NCBI GenBank assembly: GCA_023381895.1
Contig: JAMCTA010000159.1
Coordinates: 1 to 21,646, forward strand
Reading direction: 5' to 3'
Source of the DNA: Chloroflexota bacterium
GTDB taxonomy: Bacteria; Chloroflexota; UBA4733
DNA: 21,646 nt
A program made the translations under genes and the position numbers. Each line of letters begins with the position of its first letter. Position 1 is the stretch's first letter. Under the pieces are notes generated by a model that saw only the letters and a list, made by a program, of their open reading frames with translations, searched no databases and was not told the DNA's origin. This document shows, piece by piece, positions 16,862 through 21,646 of this stretch.

Positions 16862-18463
16862 ATGACGGTCGAGGCGGAGGCGCAGCAGCGTCGTGTGCTG
16901 ATAGCAGACAGAATCGCTGAGGAGGGTTTGACCCTGTTACGCCAGATTGCGTCTGTGGACGTGCGCACTGGCATGAAAGAGCCCGAGCTCGCTGGAATCA
17001 TCAGTGACTACGACGCGCTCGTGGTGCGTAGCGAGACGAAGGTCACCGCTGCGGTGATCTCCGCAGCGAAGCGCCTCCAAGTCATCGGACGCGCCGGCGT
17101 TGGGATCGACAATGTCGACGTTCCTGCGGCCACGAAGCATGGTGTGATCGTCGTGAACGCCCCAACAGGCAACACCGTAGCCGCCGCAGAGCATACCTGG
17201 GCCCTCCTTCTGGGCATTGCACGCCACGTGGCCCCGGCAAACGCCAGCCTGCGCGCAGGACGCTGGGAGCGTTCGCGCTTCATTGGCACGGAGCTGCGTG
17301 GAAAGACGCTGGGCGTCGTAGGTCTGGGACGAGTCGCCGGCGAAGTCGTGCAGCGGGCCCTTGCCTTCGAGATGCACATTCTTGCCTATGATCCGTTCAT
17401 CGCTCCGGAAGCGGCGGAACGCATCGGGGCGCGTCTCACGACCCTTGAAGAGGTGCTGCGAGAGAGTGACGTTGTGTCGCTGCACGTCGTACTGAACGAC
17501 GCTACGCGCAATATGATCGGGAGTGAACAACTGGCCCTCATGAAGCACACTGCCTATGTAGTCAACTGCTCGCGCGGCGGCGTGATCGATGAGGAAGCGC
17601 TGCACGAAGCGCTGCAGCAGGGTAGGATTGCTGGCGCAGCGCTCGATGTCTTCGCGCAGGAACCAGCTGTCGATAGCCCGCTCGTTCGGGAAGAGCGCGT
17701 GCTGGCAACACCACATCTCGGTGCCTCAACGGCCGAAGCCCAGGTGAGTGTGGCAGTGGACGTGGCAGAGCAGATCGCTGCCGTTTTTCGTGGTGAGACG
17801 CCACGCTACGCGGTGAACGTGCCGATCTCAAGCGCTACTGCTGCTGCCCTACGTCCCTATCTCCCCGTAGCCGAGCTGACTGGCAAACTCGTCACTCTGC
17901 TGAGCGATGGGCAGCTCCAGTCATTAGAGATCACCTACGCCGGCGATCTGGCCGAGCAAGAAACAGATGCTCTACGTCTTGCGACACTGGCGGGTCTGCT
18001 GGGGCCAACCAGTGCCACGCGCGTCACTCTCGTCAACGCCGGTGAAATCGCTCGCCAGCGAGGATTGCGAGTGGTGGAGCGGCGAGAGCCTACGCTTCCC
18101 GAGCCCTACGTCGCACTGCTCACAGCGAGAGCCATCACGAATGCGGGTGGAGCCGAGGTGAGCGGGACGCTTGTCGGCCAGGAGCCGCGCATTGTTGGGA
18201 TAGATGGCTATGCCGTGGACATCCGGCCCAGCGATAGCTACTGGATCATTGGCCGCCATACCGATCGCCCCGGGATGATCGGGCGCATCGGTATGCTCCT
18301 CGGCAGTTCCGACATCAACATCTCCTTCATGCAGGTCGGCCGACGAGAGGCACGGGGGGAGGCTCTGCTCGTACTGGGTGTAGATGAGCCCATACCCCAG
18401 AGCATCTTTCATGAGCTGCTCAACTTGCCTCACCTCCACCGTGCCAAGGTCGTGAGACTCTAG
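16862..18463 (+). CDS. serA: D-3-phosphoglycerate dehydrogenase
   Basis: 533 residues, the long form with an extra C-terminal domain. It oxidises 3-phosphoglycerate to phosphohydroxypyruvate, the first step of serine synthesis. GRAGVGIDNVD (~75-85) and the NAD-binding GLGRVAGEV (G154, G156; alanine replaces the usual third glycine) are followed by the catalytic residues R238 (in NCSRGGV), E267 (in QEPAVDSPL) and H285 (in TPHLGAST). An intervening ASB-like domain occupies ~330-450, and an ACT domain at ~455-533 (IIGRHTDRPGMIGRIGMLL), the usual site of serine feedback. The ATG is preceded by a purine-rich tract (AGGAAGG and AGAGAG). No other serine genes are adjacent. Confidence 0.95.
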   Translation: MTVEAEAQQRRVLIADRIAEEGLTLLRQIASVDVRTGMKEPELAGIISDYDALVVRSETKVTAAVISAAKRLQVIGRAGVGIDNVDVPAATKHGVIVVNAPTGNTVAAAEHTWALLLGIARHVAPANASLRAGRWERSRFIGTELRGKTLGVVGLGRVAGEVVQRALAFEMHILAYDPFIAPEAAERIGARLTTLEEVLRESDVVSLHVVLNDATRNMIGSEQLALMKHTAYVVNCSRGGVIDEEALHEALQQGRIAGAALDVFAQEPAVDSPLVREERVLATPHLGASTAEAQVSVAVDVAEQIAAVFRGETPRYAVNVPISSATAAALRPYLPVAELTGKLVTLLSDGQLQSLEITYAGDLAEQETDALRLATLAGLLGPTSATRVTLVNAGEIARQRGLRVVERREPTLPEPYVALLTARAITNAGGAEVSGTLVGQEPRIVGIDGYAVDIRPSDSYWIIGRHTDRPGMIGRIGMLLGSSDINISFMQVGRREARGEALLVLGVDEPIPQSIFHELLNLPHLHRAKVVRL

Positions 18464-18918
18464 CAGCGAGAACAGCAGCACCTTAGAGGTGGCCTCACCC
18501 GGATCCTGAGGCGCTCAACGCGCGCACACCACGGTCAGGTTGACAATCATCTCACGGCCACGCACCTTCTTCGTGACTCCGCATCCATATCATCCGCCGC
18601 CACAGATCCGGGCCACCGAGGGGCTTGCCACCTTGCAGAGGTTGCGCACCTATGCTAGCCTCATTGTATGGCAGCGTGGTGTCTGCATCACACTGCCCCC
18701 CAGAACGTGCACAGCAGAAGGAGAAGGCCTGCCGGATCGTTAGGCGGCCTCCAGGGGAGGCAGAGTGGCCCGGGAGGGCAAGATCCTTCTCCTGGGCAAA
18801 AAGCGGCTTTTGCCGAAGAGTTCTGTTTTTGCCGGTGCAGTACACGTCACGTTGAGAGACTGCCCCACCGATCCGGGGATTCCCGGCAGTGTTCTGAAGA
18901 AGGAGATCAAACCAACCA
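18464..18918. other. Intergenic region before the sugar ABC ATPase gene
   Basis: 455 bases with no supported gene. A TTGACA at 18540-18545 has no -10 at the right distance. Short hairpins occur at 18747-18761 (GCCTCC/GGAGGC) and 18795-18814, with a TTTTT tract at 18826-18830. The first hundred bases may hold the serA terminator, but no clear stem with a T run is seen. An untranslated leader or small RNA is possible. Confidence 0.5.
18795..18814 (+). repeat. 7-bp hairpin GGCAAAA / TTTTGCC in the leader
   Basis: Arms 18795-18801 and 18808-18814 enclose AGCGGC. Flanking CTTC and GAAG could extend the stem across an internal bulge. A T5 tract begins 12 bases later, so it resembles, but does not match well, an attenuator about 105 bases before the ATPase start codon. 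Confidence 0.35.
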
Positions 18919-20019
18919 ATGGCCAGTCTGACCCTTGATCACATCACCAAGCGCTTCGGTGAAGTAGCGGCTGTCAACGACATCAGCATCGCCGTGAAGG
19001 ACAAGGAGTTCCTCGTCCTCGTTGGCCCTTCCGGCTGTGGGAAGTCTACGTGCCTTCGCCTCATCGCCGGACTCGAGGAGCTGTCGGACGGCAACATCTA
19101 CATCGGTGACCGCTTGGTCAATGACGTCGCTCCGAAAGACCGCGACATTGCGATGGTCTTCCAATCCTACGCGCTCTATCCGCATATGAGCGTGTACGAC
19201 AACCTGGCTTTCGGTCTCAAGCTACGCAAGACTCCCCGCAAGGAGATCGAACAGCGCGTGAATCAGGCCGCCGAGATCCTGGGCATCCGCGAGTTGCTCA
19301 ACCGCAAGCCGAAGCAGCTCTCTGGTGGCCAGCGCCAGCGCGTCGCTCTGGGTCGCGCCATCGTGCGGGAGCCCCAGGTGTTCTTGATGGACGAGCCGCT
19401 CTCGAACCTCGATGCCAAGCTGCGCGTCCAGACGCGCGCTGAGCTGATCAAGCTGCACCAGCGCCTTCAAACGACGGCCATCTACGTCACCCACGACCAG
19501 ACCGAGGCGATGACGATGGGGAGTCGCATCGCCGTGATGCGCGACGGTGTGCTGCAGCAGCTCGACACGCCCCAGACGGTGTATGATCACCCGACGAATA
19601 TGTTCGTGGCCGGCTTCATCGGTAGCCCGTCGATGAACTTCTTCCCCGCTGAGCTGCATCAGGAGAACGGGGAGGTCCGCGTGGATTCGAGCAGCTTCCA
19701 GATCACCGTCCCAGGGCAGTACGCGGGAAAATTGCAGGGCTACGGGAAGAACTCCGTCATCCTCGGCATCCGGCCTGAGGATATGTATGACCGCCATTGG
19801 GCGCCGAACCTGCCCAACCTCAACCCCGTCACTATGAAGGTCGACGTCGTCGAGCACCTCGGCAACGAGATGTTCGCCTACCTGCTCGCCGGGAGCCAGA
19901 ATGCAACGGCGCGCCTTGACTCACGGACCGACCTCTCGGCCGGTGACACCATCGAGCTGGTCGTAGACGCTAGCCGCATGCACCTGTTCGATCCGGCTAC
20001 CCAAGAGGCCATTTTCTAG
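18919..20019 (+). CDS. ugpC: Sugar ABC transporter ATP-binding protein (MalK/UgpC/MsiK type)
   Basis: 366 residues, the normal length for the CUT1 ATPase. Walker A GPSGCGKST is at 36-44, the Q-loop in AMVFQSYALYPHMSV, the signature LSGGQ at 134-138, Walker B FLMDEP at 155-160, and the switch histidine H192 in VTHDQTEAM. The C-terminal third is the TOBE/MOP-like regulatory domain (SVILGIRPEDM). It energises uptake of oligosaccharides or glycerol-3-phosphate. No permease or binding-protein gene is adjacent, which is typical of a shared ATPase like MsiK that serves several transporters. The ATG has GGAG 12 bases upstream, slightly far. The gene symbol is the usual family label, not a proven substrate. 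Confidence 0.92.
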   Translation: MASLTLDHITKRFGEVAAVNDISIAVKDKEFLVLVGPSGCGKSTCLRLIAGLEELSDGNIYIGDRLVNDVAPKDRDIAMVFQSYALYPHMSVYDNLAFGLKLRKTPRKEIEQRVNQAAEILGIRELLNRKPKQLSGGQRQRVALGRAIVREPQVFLMDEPLSNLDAKLRVQTRAELIKLHQRLQTTAIYVTHDQTEAMTMGSRIAVMRDGVLQQLDTPQTVYDHPTNMFVAGFIGSPSMNFFPAELHQENGEVRVDSSSFQITVPGQYAGKLQGYGKNSVILGIRPEDMYDRHWAPNLPNLNPVTMKVDVVEHLGNEMFAYLLAGSQNATARLDSRTDLSAGDTIELVVDASRMHLFDPATQEAIF

Positions 20020-20033
20020 TCAACGCGTGTACG

Positions 20034-20070
20034 AGAGGAGTGGCAGGGCTGACGCCTATTCCACTCCTCT
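20034..20070 (+). terminator. 10-bp hairpin after the ABC ATPase gene
   Basis: AGAGGAGTGG (20034-20043) and CCACTCCTCT (20061-20070) form a perfect stem with a 17-base loop that may close again (AGG/CCT). It starts 15 bases after the stop codon, a good place for a terminator or a 3' stability element; a T tract is lacking. Confidence 0.5.
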
Positions 20071-20116
20071 TGCGCAACACGAGACACTACGGTAGGTAGA
20101 GGAGGATAGTGCGACT

Positions 20117-20533
20117 ATGTGGTGGAAGCGCCGCTGGGGAGCGGTGGCCCTCGTACTACTCATCCTCATCGGCGTGGGCACGAAGGCCGCCATCGGCGCT
20201 GTGCAAGACCCCTATCTCGTCCAGTACACCGACGATACCGGGCCCGTGCATCGCTACGCTCTCGTCATCGTCCCACGCGACCCAAGTTCTCAAGAGATTG
20301 AGCGTATCATCCTCCAATTCGCTAAGAAGTACAAAGACCGTCCGCTGCTTGCCGAGTTCTACACTGATGGCAATGCTGCCATTACTTTCGAGAGCGGTGG
20401 CGCTCCCGACGACAGCGCTACCGCAGTGGAGCACGTTGGTGAGTTTTCCCGCCCCGCGTCTGGATCAGGACAGGGCTGGGCCGACGCCAAGGGCAGTAAG
20501 GATAGTCACCGTCTGACCTTTAGCGCACCGTAG
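20117..20533 (+). CDS. Small secreted or membrane-anchored protein of unknown function
   Basis: 138 residues from the ATG at 20117, preceded by AGAGGAGGA at about 10 bases. An overlapping frame from a nearer GTG (20109) codes for low-complexity Ser/Pro sequence and was rejected. Residues 1-30 form a signal peptide or anchor (WKRRW then VALVLLILIGVGTKAAIGA). The exported part is a ~60-residue domain (YTDDTGPVHRYALVIVP, then IERIILQFAKKYKDRPLLAEFYTDGNAAITFE), with alternating strand and helix character, followed by a polar Gly/Ser/Asp tail. I recognise no family. It is separated from the ABC ATPase by a hairpin and is probably transcribed independently. Confidence 0.72.
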   Translation: MWWKRRWGAVALVLLILIGVGTKAAIGAVQDPYLVQYTDDTGPVHRYALVIVPRDPSSQEIERIILQFAKKYKDRPLLAEFYTDGNAAITFESGGAPDDSATAVEHVGEFSRPASGSGQGWADAKGSKDSHRLTFSAP

Positions 20534-20903
20534 GGACAGCTCCGGCTTTTGTATCCGACGAGTCGGAACGTCGTTGATGGCAGGTCGTGACCGTCACCAT
20601 CAACGTGACAGAGCCACTACGGCGGCACAGCGTTAGCATCCGCCACCTTTAGGCGCTGCAGCCAGACCAATGGCACGCTGCACGACGTGGCTGGCTCCCG
20701 GTTCTTGCCTCGCGCGTCTTTGTGCATCTGCTTTGTGGCACCCACAGTGCAAGCCCGTGGTCTCCTGCCACCGTTGCCCAAGCTCCACGACTCCGCCACA
20801 GCGTTCCCAGCCGGCTTTACCGCGTCCGCACGTATATAGCACTGACCGCGCGGACACCATTGTTGCCCTGCTAGCAATAATCCGAATGAGGATGGCCGTC
20901 ATC
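20534..20903. other. Intergenic region with two hairpins before the DUF2089 gene
   Basis: About 370 bases without a supported gene. The frame of the downstream gene is open through most of this stretch, but the codons give Cys/Pro-rich noise and there is no start site, so it is not counted as coding. Two hairpins follow the preceding stop codon at 20554-20605; the remainder shows no other structure I trust. Confidence 0.5.
20554..20605 (+). terminator. Tandem hairpins after the small secreted protein gene
   Basis: The first is TCCGA, loop CGAG, TCGGA (20554-20558 and 20563-20567). The second pairs CGTTGATGG (20572-20580) with CCATCAACG (20597-20605), 9 bp, and its loop contains GGTC and GACC that can pair again. 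They start 21 bases after the stop codon; there is no T run, so factor-dependent termination or 3' protection is as likely as intrinsic termination. Confidence 0.45.
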
Positions 20904-20932
20904 TTGACATTTGCCAGTTGTCACTGTACATT
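20904..20932 (+). promoter_or_regulatory. Promoter for the DUF2089-DUF4097 operon
   Basis: A perfect TTGACA (20904-20909) and TACATT (20927-20932, 4/6 match) are separated by exactly 17 bases. The predicted leader to the ATG at 20973 is about 34 bases. The surrounding stretch 20920-20960 is an AT-rich island. Confidence 0.65.
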
Positions 20933-20950
20933 ATCAATCATTATATCAAT
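20932..20950. repeat. Direct repeat TATCAAT, candidate operator
   Basis: TATCAAT occurs at 20932-20938 and 20944-20950, 12 bases apart, roughly one helical turn, at the end of the -10 box and the presumed transcription start. A regulator bound there would block RNA polymerase. The helix-turn-helix protein encoded just downstream is a candidate. Confidence 0.4.
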
Positions 20951-20972
20951 AATATTCACTACCGGAGACGGA

Positions 20973-21368
20973 ATGGCGAATGAACTCCTAGGTCGGTGCC
21001 CCGTATGCGGTGACGCCCTCCACGTCACCGAGCTGCACTGCACCTCCTGCGACACCAGAATCCGCAGCGACTTTTCTCTCGGACGCTTCGCCCGTCTCTC
21101 CCGCGAACAGCTGCTCTTCCTCGAGACTTTCCTTCGCCAGCGTGGTGTCATCAAGGACGTAGAGGAAGCACTTGGCGTCTCCTATCCCACCGTACGCAGC
21201 AGGCTCGACGACCTTCTCCGCACCCTTGGACTCACCGAGGAGCGTGAGCAGGAGCGTGAAAACCGGCGCGAGATCCTGCGCAGCCTCAGCGAGGGCCGGC
21301 TCAGCGCCGAAGAGGCCATGGCCCTCCTCTCCAAGGTCTCATCCCCGGGAGCTACACCGGACAGGTAG
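20973..21368 (+). CDS. DUF2089 family zinc-ribbon/HTH regulator
   Basis: 131 residues from the ATG at 20973, preceded by GGAG; the frame is open 101 codons further upstream but without a start site or conserved sequence. An N-terminal zinc ribbon has C9, C12, C23 and C26 (CPVC and CTSC). Then comes FARLSREQLLFLETFLRQRGVIKDVEEALGVSYPTVRSRLDDLL, with a helix-turn-helix at about 65-85, matching the DUF2089 pattern. A charged C-terminal helix and the SHOCT-like LSEGRLSAEEAMALL end the protein. Members lie beside DUF4097 adhesin-like genes and are thought to regulate transcription in envelope stress, but direct evidence is limited. The next gene starts 31 bases later. Confidence 0.85.
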   Translation: MANELLGRCPVCGDALHVTELHCTSCDTRIRSDFSLGRFARLSREQLLFLETFLRQRGVIKDVEEALGVSYPTVRSRLDDLLRTLGLTEEREQERENRREILRSLSEGRLSAEEAMALLSKVSSPGATPDR

Positions 21369-21399
21369 ACGTGTAAGGAAGATAGAGAGGCAGACCAGA

Positions 21400-21646
21400 A
21401 TGGCTCACGAGCGGGTGACGGGACGGACCATAGAACGGACCTACGACCTTGGGCCCGGCGCAGACGTCCACCTCAACAACGTGCGTGGCTGGGTACGCAT
21501 CACCGGCACCAGTAGCGACACGGCCGAGCTCCGGCTCGAGGTCGACCCGGAACGGCACTTGGCTGATGAAGACCTCGACCACGCCCCCATCGATCTCGAA
21601 TATGACGGCCAGCGCCTACACGTCAAGGTCGTGACCGAGCGTCTCT
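21400..21646 (+). CDS. DUF4097-like protein, N-terminal fragment
   Basis: Open from the ATG at 21400 to the window end, 82 codons with no stop. The start follows GAGAGG at about 9 bases. The translation begins MAHERVTGRTIERTYDLGPG and continues with HLNNVRGWVRITGTSSD, whose repeating beta-strand pattern, G-x-V-x-I-x-G, is that of the DUF4097 putative adhesin family (YvlB-like) of parallel beta-helix proteins. No signal peptide is present, so it may be cytoplasmic. Its place directly after the DUF2089 gene supports the assignment, since these two families are commonly paired. The C-terminal part is outside the window, so domain extent and any transmembrane region are unknown. Confidence 0.75.
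   Translation, partial: MAHERVTGRTIERTYDLGPGADVHLNNVRGWVRITGTSSDTAELRLEVDPERHLADEDLDHAPIDLEYDGQRLHVKVVTERL

Noticed and set aside
16937..17716. Long minus-strand open frame
   Set aside because: Antisense to serA, with no family features.
18540..18568. TTGACA as a promoter after serA
   Set aside because: No acceptable -10 hexamer 16-18 bases downstream.
20670..20972. Upstream extension of the DUF2089 gene by 101 codons
   Set aside because: No ribosome binding site, contains the promoter, and the added residues are unlike the family; the ATG at 20973 fits.

Overview
The window is GC-rich, densely coded bacterial chromosome, with many GTG starts behind strong GGAGG-type ribosome binding sites. 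The gene mix suggests a Chloroflexota bacterium, possibly of the Thermomicrobia: split atpDC, an orphan UgpC/MsiK-type ATPase, a DUF2089-DUF4097 pair, YkuD and NodB wall enzymes, and decayed Rhs and fibre-like proteins. This placement is inferred from gene content; there is no rRNA or other marker that would settle it. I found no tRNA, rRNA, CRISPR array or intact transposase.

Layout. Positions 1-3018 (minus strand) hold recO, atpD, atpC and the first codons of mreB; atpD and atpC overlap by one base. Positions 3028-3519 are a non-coding leader with several dyads, followed by a secreted NodB-like protein (3520-5004, plus). Positions 5017-7942 are a wreck of accessory genes: a fibre-like pseudogene with three GIGT-type repeats, then a multiply frameshifted RHS gene and the remains of its C-terminal tip. 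Converging on it from the other strand is a two-gene unit (9371-8055): a nucleoside phosphorylase and a small protein resembling only the B12-binding half of a radical SAM enzyme. Its probable promoter lies inside a 10-bp inverted repeat.

Positions 9903-11948 encode a large membrane-anchored L,D-transpeptidase whose stalk contains 133-residue repeats. An MFS transporter (minus) and moeA (plus) diverge from 13450-13663, where two short hairpins compete for the same bases. On the plus strand follow a Gfo/Idh/MocA oxidoreductase, a small membrane protein, serA, a MalK/UgpC-type ATPase without permeases, a small secreted protein, and a DUF2089 regulator followed by a DUF4097-like protein that runs off the end.

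Most of the intact genes are housekeeping: ATP synthesis, recombination repair, cell shape, envelope modification, molybdenum cofactor, serine synthesis and sugar import. The most unusual parts are the RHS/fibre graveyard, the phosphorylase/B12-domain pair with its dyad promoter, the repeat-stalk transpeptidase, the NodB protein lacking a metal-ligand histidine, and the AT-rich promoter with spaced direct repeats ahead of the DUF2089 gene.
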